Program-made: the position numbers and the translations under genes
Assembly: GCA_016713865.1 (NCBI GenBank)
Contig: JADJOG010000020.1
Span: 1-54,324 of the forward strand
Length of the DNA: 54,324 nucleotides
Origin: Flavobacteriales bacterium
GTDB lineage: Bacteria; Bacteroidota; Bacteroidia; Flavobacteriales_F; PHOS-HE28
Direction of reading: 5' to 3'
Shown: in pieces, positions 30,310-40,712 of the stretch
How the letters are laid out: each line of letters begins with the position of its first letter
Position numbering within the stretch: position 1 is the stretch's first letter
Notes under the pieces: generated by a model
What the model was told of the DNA's origin: nothing
Seen by the model: only the letters and a program-made list of their open reading frames with translations
Database searches by the model: none

Positions 30310-33300
30310 TCAACGCAGCACCGTGAGATGGCCCGTGAACTCGCGGCCATCGTCCAAGCGGAGGATGTAGTAGTAGGTGCCATCAGGATGGTCATCCGCC
30401 TTCCACGTGTTGCGGTAATTCTTCGCGGAGTAGATCTCGTTGCCCCAGCGATTCAGGATCACCAGCTCGTTGCCGAAGTACTCGATGTTCTCGATCACGA
30501 AGGCCTCATTGCGGCCATCGCCATTCGGGCTGATCACGTTCGGGATGCTGATGTCAGCAGGTCGGATGAGATAAATGTCCGACACGGTGCTCGTGCAGCC
30601 ATTCACATCAGTAACCGTGAGCGTGATCGTGTATGCGCCCGATGCCGCGTAGGTCCAGCTTGACTGTGTGCCGCTCATGGTGCTATTGGGCACGCCGAAG
30701 TCCCATACAATGCTTGTGATCGCGCCATTGAGCGGAACAGAAGTGCTAGACACTTGCACGACGGTGCCTGGCAATTGAGGCGCTGGCGGGCTCATGCTGA
30801 ACGATGCCGTTGGACCACCGAATGTTGCGGTGAACGGATTGGATGTTCCTGTGCATCCGCCAGCATCGGTAACTGTTACCGTGATGCTGCCGGACGAGGT
30901 GATGGATGTGCTATTCGCGCTGGAGCCATTGCTCCACGCATAGGCCGCGTAAGGCTGCGTGGTGGTGAGCGTGATGGACTCGCCCAGGCACGCGAAAGCC
31001 GGCCCGGTGATCACCGGCGTTGGCGCTGGGGGCTCCGGCACATTCACGTTCGCGGTGATCACGCATCCGTTGCTGTCGATCACCTGCGCGGTGTAAGCCC
31101 CGCTCGGTAATCCGTTGAACACATTGCTCGCCTGATAGCTCACGCCGCCATCGATGCTGTACTGCATGCCATTGCCCACCGCGCTGATCACGATCTGCCC
31201 ATCAGGTGGCGCGCATGACGTGGCTGTACCGGTAACACCGGCGATCACCGGCCCTTGCGAAGACCCGATCGGCACCACCACCGAAGTCGTGCACCCGTTA
31301 GCATCAGTGACTGTTGCCGTGTAAGCGCCCGGCGCCAAACCCGCAATGGAAGCGCCGCTGAGGCCATTATCCCAAGTGATGGTGTAACCCGGCGTTCCAC
31401 CGGACGCTGCTACCGTGGCGGCGCCATCGTTCCCTGCGCAGGTGGCATCGATCACATTCGCGACGATCAAGGAGAGCGCCGCTGGCTCGGTCACGATCAC
31501 GGTGGTGGAACCCGTGCATCCATCCGCATCGGATGCGCTCACGGTGTAGGTGCCAGCAGCCAACGCGGTTTGCGCAGCGCCGGAGAGATTGCCAGGCTGC
31601 CACAAGTAGGTGTAGGGCGTTGCGCCGCCCGATGCGCTCACGCTCGCGCTGCCGTTACTGGATCCGTTGCAGCTGGGCGGCGTGATGCTTCCAACGGTCA
31701 ATGTGATCGGCGGGCAGCTTATGCAGGGCTGCAATTCGCTCGCGCTGTTGATCAACAGAACGGTGCCTGCGCCATCGCTCACGCGGATCGGATAGCTCGC
31801 AGGCGGCGGAATGCTCTGCCCTGTTGCGAAGCTCTGCCACGAGGTCACATTCACCGCGCAGCCCGCCGGGAAGAAGCAGAGCAACAGGCAGGCACTGCAA
31901 TCCTGCGTGGTCACCTGCTGCTCCCAAGTGTAAGGCGCCACGCCATTCGATGCGACCAAATTACCGGTACCGGTATCGATGCACACGCTCAGCGGCGCGC
32001 ACGGGCTCACGACCACATCGAGCGTGCTGCTTCCGCATGGCAGCGAGTACGTGACCGTATGCGTGCCCACGCCAGCGATCGCTGGATCGAATGCGCCTGT
32101 GCTCGCATCGGTGATACCCGGTCCGCTCCATGTTCCGCCACCCGATTGGGCCACGAGGTTGACAGGCGCGCCGTTCACGCATTGCACGGGCAGCGCATCG
32201 ATGCTCGAATAGCAGCACTCGATCAATGGCGGCGCGCAAGTGGCTAGCGTCAAAGAAGCCACGAAACCATTGCCGCAGGCCACCACTTCGCCATTGTGGT
32301 TGATGGCCACATCGTACACCGCGCCGGGTGTCACAGCCGAGCCGAGCAGGTTCAGATTGCCATCGAACCAATAGACGCCATTGCCCGAGCCCACCACCAC
32401 ATTGCCGCAGCTGTCCACCACCAATCCGCTGTTCTGCGCGCTGGCTTGACCCAATTGGGTGGCCGTTACCCCGCCGGGAATGGTGGCCGTGCCCACGATG
32501 GCGCCGGTTGTGATCACGCGCTTGTGCAAGGTGCTGCCATTCTGCGTGTACAGGAAACTGCTCGTGGCCGCGATCCCATTGATGGGCTGATTGGTGACGC
32601 CGTAGCCCGCCATGCGATAGCTGAAGCCGTAGCCGTTGTTCGTGCGATAGATCAGGTTCAGGTTATCGGTGATGCAGCCGATGGTATCGAGCGTGAGGAA
32701 ATAGTAGCGTCCGTTGGGCGCGGCGGTCATGGCCCGTATCTCGTTCGGGTTGTTGATCAGGAAACTCGGCGATACCGCGGCCACATTGGTGCTACCCAGC
32801 ACCGCGCCATTGGCCAGGTTGATCCGGAAGGCATGGCCGTAACCGATGGGCACCAGCGTCGGGCCCAAGGTGAGCCGCGTGCCGCCGAGCATCATCTGCG
32901 TGTAGTCGCAGTTGAACGACATGCGCCAATACTCATCGAAGAAGCCGCCGTTCGCGCTCCAATCGAGCGTACCGCCGGTGTTCACGCGCGCGATCCGCGG
33001 ATCGGTGCCCGCCGTGATGTAGCAGTTGCCCGCAGGGTCGGCCACCATGCTGCCGATCCAATAGTTGGCGGTATCCCAGGGCGTGTTGTAGGTCCAGAGC
33101 AGGGTGCCATTCGCGTTGTACTTGCGCAGGCGGAGCGGCGTATCGCCACCATAGATGTACACGTTGCTCGCCGCGTCCACCTCCACATCCCAGATGCGGT
33201 TGCTATTGCCGAAAACCGGCGTCGCCACCCAGGGTCGATCAGCACCGCGCGCCGCCGATCATGCGGCTCCAACTCGATCCGCACCGCATCGCCCTCGATC

Positions 33301-33995
33301 GCGAAGCGCGCCCCGATGGGCTCCTTGCCGCGATCGGCGTAGTTGGCCGTTGGCGCATGATCCACGATATCGCCGTGCGGCGTGCCGATGCGCAGATCCC
33401 CATCGGCATCCACGCGGAGATCGGCCTTGGGCCTTCGCATGCGCAGGGCGCTCGCATCGGCGCCAGCAGCGGCGCGCACCGCGTACTTGATCCCGTTCTC
33501 CGGGTGTATGGCGAACTCCACATCGACTCCGGGGAGCACGCCCTTGTAGATCAGCCGCGCATAGCCGCGCGCGGTGGCATGATCGCGCATGCTTCGATCG
33601 GCATCCAAGGCCGCGTAGGTGTGCCTGTCCTCGCGCAGCCCTTCGACCACCACGCGCATCGCCGGCGAGGCACCCATCCATTCCATGCGCGCGAAGTGGG
33701 TCTGCGTCACCATGCGCGGCTTCGTGCGATCGCCGCGCTGGCGGTAATGGTTCTTCTCCATCGCATCGAACCGATGCACCACGCCATTCGCGGTGAAGAG
33801 GGATCTGCAGGGGCCTTCATCAACCGCATACAGCACGCGCTCGCCAGCCACTCCGCTGCGGCCATCGAATTGGCCGGTGTTCTCGATGAAGCAGCGGCCA
33901 TCGTGCAACGAGCTGCTCCAGCGCAGGGCATCGGATTGCGCGCTCGATCGACCTGGGAAAAGCGCGAGTGCGAGGAAGGAGAATGATCGAAGCAT
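30310..33995 (-). CDS. SprB-repeat / PKD protein with gliding-motility-type (T9SS type B) C-terminus (frame-broken)
   Basis: This is a surface protein of about 1,230 residues. ATG 33995 gives a signal peptide (FSFLALALFPGRSSAQ). The N-terminal domain with ENTGQFDGR is typical of SBBP-type T9SS proteins. A frame change near 33228 leads into a repeat region (IWDVEVDAASNVYIYGGDTP and similar). From about 31680 there are SprB-type repeats (CNGSSNGSASVSASGGATPY, CAGNDGAATVAASGGTPGY), then a PKD-like domain (ITSIVWDFGVPNS near 30700). The end is the gliding-motility-associated C-terminal domain (NVISPNGDGRNEAFVI, ILNRWGNEIYS, DGTYYYILRLDDGR). Such proteins are exported by T9SS and act as adhesins. 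The Ig-like and SprB modules are cysteine-rich. It ends converging on the DUF4159 gene with no gap. Confidence 0.85.
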
Positions 33996-34035
33996 GCGGT
34001 TCGGGGTTGCGGCCGCCATGCCCAAGGCAGCAAGC

Positions 34036-34043
34036 CAAAGCTA
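34036..34043 (-). promoter_or_regulatory. Promoter -7 element upstream of the SprB/PKD gene
   Basis: TAGCTTTG on the minus strand (34043 to 34036) is an exact match to the Bacteroidota TAnnTTTG box, 40 bases ahead of ATG 33995. No TTG lies at the expected distance. Confidence 0.45.
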
Positions 34044-34142
34044 GGAGGAATGATTCAGGTGGGACATGCACGCAATGAACCTGCTACGCATATCAGGAAA
34101 ACTTCAGGTCGAACGAAGGGTCCCTCATTTAACACTCCAGAT

Positions 34143-34173
34143 TTGGAATCGCGCAAGCATGCGTTTAGGTTCG
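34143..34173 (+). promoter_or_regulatory. Promoter of the SprB/tail-fibre-like gene
   Basis: TTG (34143-34145), 20 bases, TAGGTTCG (34166-34173), ending 20 bases before ATG 34194. Spacing fits the Bacteroidota promoter and the -7 box fits the TAnnTTCG variant seen elsewhere in the window. Confidence 0.55.
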
Positions 34174-34193
34174 TTTTCCCAAACCCGACCACC

Positions 34194-35514
34194 ATGCGCA
34201 TACCCCCCATCCAGAAAGTATCGCTCGTTCTAGCAATCGCATTGAGCGCATCGTGGGCTAATGCGCAAACACTTCAGGTAACGCTATCGCCCACGGACTA
34301 CAACGGATATCACATCTCCTGCTTCGGAGCGAAGGACGGCGCCATTGATGCCACGGTGAGCGGAGGAACACCGCCATACACCTATGCTTGGTCGAATGGA
34401 GGCACGGCAGAAGACATCGCCGACCTGCCATCGGGCTACTACAAGATCCAAGTATCGGATGCGGCTTCTGTTACGGCCGATGCGGAGATCACCTTGATCG
34501 AGCCGAATGAGATGAAGCTCTCGGCCGCGCTCACGCAATACCCCAACGGCCATAACATCAGTTGCTACGAATGCTTCAACGGAGGCATCGACATGGCCGT
34601 GCAGCATGGCGTGGCGCCATACAGCTACGCCTGGGACGATGGCCCGAGCACCGAGGATCGCAGCGGCCTTGGCTCCAGCAAGTACATCGTGAAGGTGACC
34701 GACGCCAACGGCTGCGAGCTGGTCTCCGAGACCATGCTCCTTACGCAGCCCGACCGCGACGATTGGACCATGCAGGGCAACAGCGGCTCCGATCCCGCGC
34801 AGCACTTCTTCGGCTCCGTCGATGAGAAGGATGTGGTGTTCAAGAGCAACAACGCAGAGCGTATCAGGCTGCTGAGCAACGGAGGGATCAGCTCTTCGGC
34901 GAAGCGAGCCAGCAGGACCGCTCTACCTCGATGCCGACGGCACTTTGAGGATCGGCGGCTTCAACGAAGGCCCGCCGCCCTATCCCGGCCCGGATTGCCT
35001 CCAGCTGCACACCTATCCGTATTGGCGCAGCAACGGCAACAGCTTCCCGGCCAACCTGTGCCCGAACGAGGCGCCCATCCTGGGCACGCGCACGGCGCAT
35101 CCGCTACGTGTGTACACCAACGACATTGAGCGCATGATCGTGACCGTCGAGGGCAAGGTGGGCATAGGTGCCACGCCGCCCAGCGGCCCCATCGATGGCT
35201 ACCGCCTGTACGTGGGACAGGGCATCGCCACGCGCGATGTGCTCGTGAAGCTCGGCCCTTGGCCCGATTACGTGTTCGCCGCTGATTATGGGCTGATGCC
35301 CTTGGATGAGCTGCGCGCCTTCGTGCAGCGCAACAGCCACCTGCCGGGCATCCCTTCGGCGGCTGAGGTGGAAGCGAAAGGCGGTGTAGAGGTAGGCGAT
35401 TTGCAGCGCCGCATGCTGGAGACCATCGAGCAGCAGGCGCTCTACATCCTGGAGCTCGAAGCGAAGTTCAAAGGACTGGAGCAGCGGTTGAACGCCCTCG
35501 AAACGTCGAAGTGA
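34194..35514 (+). CDS. SprB-repeat protein with tail-fibre-like C-terminus (frame-broken)
   Basis: The secreted protein of about 440 residues starts at ATG 34194 with a signal peptide (VSLVLAIALSASWANAQ). Two SprB-type repeats follow (ISCFGAKDGAIDATVSGGTP at about 34314 and ISCYECFNGGIDMAVQHGVA at about 34558). After frame changes between 34885 and 34945 (bridge LFGEASQQD, then LYLDADGTLRIGGFNEG) comes a C-terminal part like that of Bacteroidota tail-fibre/S74-type surface proteins: DYVFAADYGLMPLDELRAFV, NSHLPGIPSAAEVEA and a coiled coil (IEQQALYILELEAKFKGLEQ). There is no T9SS tail. The protein may trimerise through the coiled coil and act as an adhesin. Confidence 0.75.
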
Positions 35515-35727
35515 TGAAAGCCACGCTGCAAATCAGCCGAGCACCATCAATGCTCATGCAGTTGGACAACCCTCCAGGCCGGTGCTTGCTGCGCGCGCTT
35601 GCTCGCGGCAGGATGCGCGCGTGGGCGTCCACGATCCGCGCGGGACAGGCGGTCGGCGTGCCCGTGCGTAGAGCCTGCGCGGTAGCCGAGCCGCCTGGAC
35701 TTGGATCGTGGTCGCCTTTTGGTTCGA

Positions 35728-35747
35728 CCTTTTGGCGAAGCAAAAGG
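35728..35747. terminator. Hairpin in the 248-base gap between the SprB/tail-fibre and GH-like genes
   Basis: CCTTTTG (35728-35734) and CAAAAGG (35741-35747) flank GCGAAG. The gap 35515-35762 otherwise shows no gene. The hairpin has T and A runs inside its arms and resembles intergenic CCTTTTGG-type hairpins found in other Bacteroidota. A second inverted repeat, CAGAACGAAG (35772-35781) with CTTCGTTCTG (35801-35810), spans the start region of the next gene. Confidence 0.5.
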
Positions 35748-35762
35748 TGGAAATTGATCTCG

Positions 35763-38700
35763 ATGCTGCTTCAGAACGAAGATGGCTTTACTCGAGGTAG
35801 CTTCGTTCTGCTCACGGCAACGTTGCTCTTCACATGCTATGGCGCAAACGCCCTACCCCCGACCTCACCCTGCAGGACATGGCCTGGAGCAGCGGCACGC
35901 ACCACTACGGCGTTACGCAGAAGATCCTCTCGCCCAGCACGCCCGCGTTGCCCATGGACATCAGCGGCACGGCCGATGCCGAATTCGTGAGCGGCACCGA
36001 AGTGCGCTTGCGGCCCGGCTTCCATGCGGGCGGCTTCGCCAGCGAAACCGAGGGGCGCTTCCGTGCGCGCATCGATCAAACCCTCGGGCCTGTTGGCGAC
36101 GTGATCATCATCAGTCCCGCGCCAAATGGAAGCGAGCCCTATGGCAGCATCGTTGACAATGTGATCCATGTGCACAAGTGGGAGAAGGTGGAAGTGGGCC
36201 TGCGTCTGCCGCAGGAGTATCAGGATGCGATCGATGGGTTCTTCGCGCGCTATTACTTGAACGGAGTCAACAGCGAAGCCACCCCAGGCAATGTTGATGC
36301 TGTTCACGACCTGAACCCTTATGCTGATGACTCGCTGCAATTGGTGATGACCCTGACGCGGCCCGATGGGTCGCAGACGATGAAGTGGGGGTTCTATATG
36401 GTGGAAGCTACTTGGACGGGTGAAGAAGACAATGCCCTCGTAACAGCGGCCGTCCCAGCATCGAATACGCTCGTTCCATATAACGTCAGATTCCGGTTCT
36501 CGCCGGACATGGAAGGAGCTTGGCAGTTCAGTCTTTCTATTTCTGCGCCGAACACGCTCAATCAGGGCAACATGCCATTAGCTACAATGCAGCTATCCGG
36601 CTACGCCTTCCACTGCACCACACCTTTCCTGGCAACAACGGGCACATGCAAGTGAACGAGGCCAACAGGCGCACATTGCAATTTCAAGGTGATGAAGACG
36701 TCCAAGGCGATGAAACGCCATTCTTCGCCTTGGGTCCGAACCTCGGGCTGCACCGATTAGACCACACCCCGGGCTACGATGTTTTCAAGCTGCACCGGCG
36801 CGATCTGCGACTAATGAGTGAAGCAATGGAGAAGTTGCGCGATGTAGGGGCCAACTTCACTCGCATCCACATGAAGAACCTCTCGTTCGCACCTGAACGG
36901 GTGAACTTGGGCGTGTACGATGCCTTCTTGGTGCCGCAATTCTGCGATACAGACTTTCCATCAATCTGCGGCAATGGAGGCTGGATTACTGGACGGACCG
37001 GCAACTGCCAATACCAGTGCTGGGCCTTCGACCAATTGGTGAACACCGCACGTGTCAATGATATCTACATCCTTCTCTGCATCGACCCAGATCCGGCTGT
37101 GGTTGATTACCAGCGTTTCCTTGGGGATCACCCGCATGTAGCCGCTTACCTAGAGCCATATCGGGATACACCAATCAATGGCAATCCTTGGGACCTCAAA
37201 CGATTCTTGTACTCGAACGTTGATCCGAGCAATACGATGAGCGCGCGATTGTATGACAGCGGCGCATTCTATTACTGGAAACGCAAGTACAAGTACATCA
37301 TGAGCCGCTGGGGCTACTCGGTGAACATCCCCATCATCGAGCCCATCAACGAGATCGACCAGATGCTGTCCTATGGCAATTTGGATTGCTCACCGGACCT
37401 TGATGCAGATGACCCCTGCGCGAACAATAGTGCTTTGTGCCAGGAGAATCGTGTGCCTTGGGTGGAGGACACGACATTGCATGCGGCTGTCAACGATTGG
37501 TTCTCCGATATCGCCAACTACGTGCGTGGCGATGTCGATTGGAATGATCCCGCCGATTCGCCGCTAGGCGAGAAGAACAAGCTCTTCTTGGCGAGTTTCG
37601 CGGGCGGGGACCCGAACCAGGCGAATGCGGCCAGTTACTACGCGGTGTTCTCCAATCCCGATGTGGACATAATCGATGCCCACAAGGGGCTGCACCATCC
37701 GTGGGACCTCAGTGATTTCAACGCCATTGTCGAGGAATACCGCGATAATTTCACCTCCAATGGCCTGAAGAAGCCCTTCAACAGCGGAGAGTTCTCGCAT
37801 TACGCGAAGGTGCACTACAACGGAAAGGACTACGACTTGACGCCCTACTTCCACAACTACGAGATCGCCTTCCACAACGAGCTTTGGTCCAGCGCGTTCA
37901 GCGGGAAGTTCGCTGCTGGAACCAGCTGGCACTGGGGGCGTGTGTTCTGGTGGCCAGATGCACAGGATTGGGCGCCGCCGGATGACGATAACACCTTTAT
38001 ATCAGTTGATCCCCAAGGGCATCAGTTTGACAACCGGCCTTATGAATGGAATCGACTGAATGTTGATGGATATGAACCCTGGGTTCAGAACAGACCTGCT
38101 TACCACAACTTCAAGCCACTCTCCGATTTGCTTAACCATCCGAGCTGGCAGGCCTACGAATTCTTCAACGGCGATTACAAAGTGGGGCAATGGACCGGAA
38201 TCCCTGGTAATGACCTGGAGGCCTATTACCTGCAGAACGGATCGCCAACCGAGCTATCCACGTTGGCCATCGGCTGGGTACGGAATGTGAATTCCTCCCT
38301 CTTCAAGAGCTACTATCTGGCGAGTTCGGAACACGAATTCTTGAGCTGCACGCCGCCCAACCCAGCAAGCACCCATTTCGCATTGGGTGGTTTCCTGCCA
38401 GGCGAATACCATGTTACCTGGTTCCCAACCCGCTGGAACAGCACCATTCAACCAGCGGATGGGCAGATCAGCACCCTGTTCTCCAGTTCCTTTATCATAT
38501 TGGACCTCCCGGGCCAGTTCGGTGGAATCGAAAACAACTTCCTGGATACCCTTCGCGGAGATTACGCCTTCATCATCACGCCAGACCCACTCGCGAAGAG
38601 CCGGCCACCTCAACCCCAGATAGAAGCCAACCTGATTGCGGATTGGGACTTCTCCATTTACCCTAACCCTGCTCGTGAGGGCTTCACCTTGAGCTTCCAG

Positions 38701-38879
38701 GATGATTCACCTAAAAGACGTTGCAATCCCGGATCTATCGGGCAGGGGTTATCATCCGCAAGACGGGTGTAACGACCATGGTGTTGCAGCAGCGGGATGC
38801 AAGACTCGCGCAAGGCGCATATTGGGTTCGTGTCGCAGATGGCAGACACAGTCGAGCAAAGAAACTTATAGTTCAATAA
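35763..38879 (+). CDS. Glycoside-hydrolase-like (clan A type) T9SS type A cargo protein (frame-broken)
   Basis: The secreted protein has about 1,040 residues. The N-terminus is uncertain: ATG 35763 or ATG 35782, with frame changes near 35810 and 35850 through a hydrophobic stretch (VLLTATLLFTCYGANA). A GFHAGGFASETEGRFRA motif (about 36018) is typical of Bacteroidota surface proteins. A DUF5060-like beta domain (VIHVHKWEKVEVGLRLPQEY onward) follows. After a frame change near 36625 comes a TIM-barrel-like catalytic part: IIEPINEIDQ (putative acid/base Glu codon 37351-37353) and FNSGEFSHY (putative nucleophile Glu codon 37789-37791), arranged as in clan A glycoside hydrolases. The tail (FSIYPNPAREGFTLSF, then frame change near 38705 to YWVRVADGRHSRAKKLIVQ) is a T9SS type A domain. 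The substrate is unknown. Confidence 0.7.
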
Positions 38880-38882
38880 CCC

Positions 38883-40471
38883 ATGAGAATCACCACCTCC
38901 TTCCTTGCAATAATCCTATCTGCTGGCATGCTCCGAGCGCAGCAGACGTTTACTAAGATGTTTCAATCCCCTCCTAGTTATAGCTTCAATCTAATTGAAC
39001 TACCTGGTCACAACATACTAGCGGGTTTGGCAGGAACCCATTTGATGGACAATGAGGGCTACATTGAACATTCGAGTTACTATTACTATAGTGGAGAGAC
39101 ATACGGGACGCAAACGCTGCGGGCTGCCGGGTCCAATGAATTCTACTTCACGACTGTGACTGCATATCCTCCACCAACACCTGCTTGCGATCAGCCGGTT
39201 ATTGGCAAGATGGATTCTTTGGGCAGCGTATCGGTCATGCGTCGCTATAAACTGGCTTCCGACTCATGCAATCATGCGCCAGGGGGGCTGGAAGTGTTGG
39301 AGAATATGGGCGCGATTAGCTGGGGGCGAGACCAGGACTTCTTCGCGTTGCGAACGCATTCAGATCTGGGGGTCCGATGGACGAAGCGGATTTATCGAAG
39401 TGGGGGGTTCCGCTTCATCAAGGAGCTGCCGAGTGGCGACCTTCTGGCCGGGATTAACATGGATACCGCCGGTGTAGTGGTAGCGCGCATGAACGCCGAT
39501 GGCAATTTCCTTTGGGCGAAGAGCTACATCAGGCCCCGAGGCATTGTGCATGACGTTTTGCTGGAACCTGATGGTTCGTTCGTGGTCGTCGGTTTCACGG
39601 ACAGCATGGAGACCACCGGTCTAATCGGCCCTCCGCCGCCTCCTTCTTTCCAGCCCAAGCTCTTCATGATGAAGTTGGATAGCGATGGGGGGTGCAGTGG
39701 TGCCGTGGCTGGAAGAGCCCTTCGAACCTCTGGTACACTTTGAAGAATTGCCGCCTAGAGCACACACACTCGATGGCGAGTATGTGGTGCTGGCCAATCT
39801 CGGCGGGGTACAGGACCACAATCGGTTCCGACCCTTCCTGATGAAGACCGATCTGAACGGCGATACGCTTTGGACTCGGACCGTGGGTAAGCCCGGTTAC
39901 ACATATATCACTCAGGATTTGCTGCCGTATTCAGATGGCGGCTTCCTGCTCAGTGGGATCATCTATGGCAACATGCCCAATGGAACCAGCGGATTGATGT
40001 ACATCTACAAAGCCGATTCACTCGGGCACTTCCCATGTTGGGAGCATGCGCATCCGATGGAGCAATTCGAGCTCTTCCCAGTGGATAGCAGCTTCACGCT
40101 CACCGCCGTGGATGTACCCACTACAGTAACCCCTGTGTATGTGCAGGATAGCATTCTGGACCCAAGCCTCTTCACCACCTTCGATGGCTGCACATTCACC
40201 ACGGGCCTGCCGGATCTGATGAGCCGATCACGCACGAAGCCGCGCATCCGCCCCAACCCCAACACAGGCCGGTTCACCCTGGAGGTGGCCGACCCGCTGA
40301 TTGCCGAGAGCTACTACAGCGTGTACGATGCGCTGGGCAAGCTCCTGTACCAGCGCCCGCTGCCCACCGCGCCACGGTGGAGATCGATCTCTCGCGCTTC
40401 GGGGCTGGCACCTACATGCGTCGGGCTCACGGATCCGGAGGAGCTGCTACGAACGGGTGGTGGTGGAGTAA
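38883..40471 (+). CDS. T9SS type A cargo protein with propeller-like repeats (frame-broken)
   Basis: ATG 38883 lies three bases after the previous stop and gives a signal peptide (TTSFLAIILSAGMLRAQ). The body is made of repeats ending in LPSGDLLAGINMD-, PDGSFVVVGFTDS- and YSDGGFLLSGIIYG-like strands, as in beta-propeller-like Bacteroidota cargo proteins. The frame changes near 39690, and twice near 40370-40430. The T9SS tail is RIRPNPNTGRFTLEVADPLI (about 40243), then VEIDLSRFGAGTYM, with the most consistent end SCYERVVVE at the TAA 40469-40471. It is probably in an operon with the glycoside-hydrolase-like gene. The 241 bases after it (40472-40712) hold no gene that I can support, only a small CACGCG/CGCGTG hairpin near 40650. 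Confidence 0.7.
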
Positions 40472-40712
40472 CCAATACCATCGGAAGGTGGTGCCGCGAG
40501 CACCTGCTGCCGGGGCGGCTTGCATGTCGTGCTCTGCGCATTGGACTGCCATTGGTCTACACGATGCCTAGTGGTGAGCGAATGCAGTTGCTGCTCGAAC
40601 TAAATCATCCACCTCCTGCAATAGCCCATTCTCCCCTTCCGTTCCCACACGCGAAGCCCGCGTGCGTTCTGGAACCCGCACCGCTTCGCCCACCAACCAC
40701 CACCTTCGCGCC

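Noticed and set aside
40472..40712. Possible small gene between the T9SS gene and the macroglobulin
   Set aside because: The open frames here are frame-shifted remains of the T9SS gene end and have no start signal or conserved text. Only a small hairpin near 40650 is visible.
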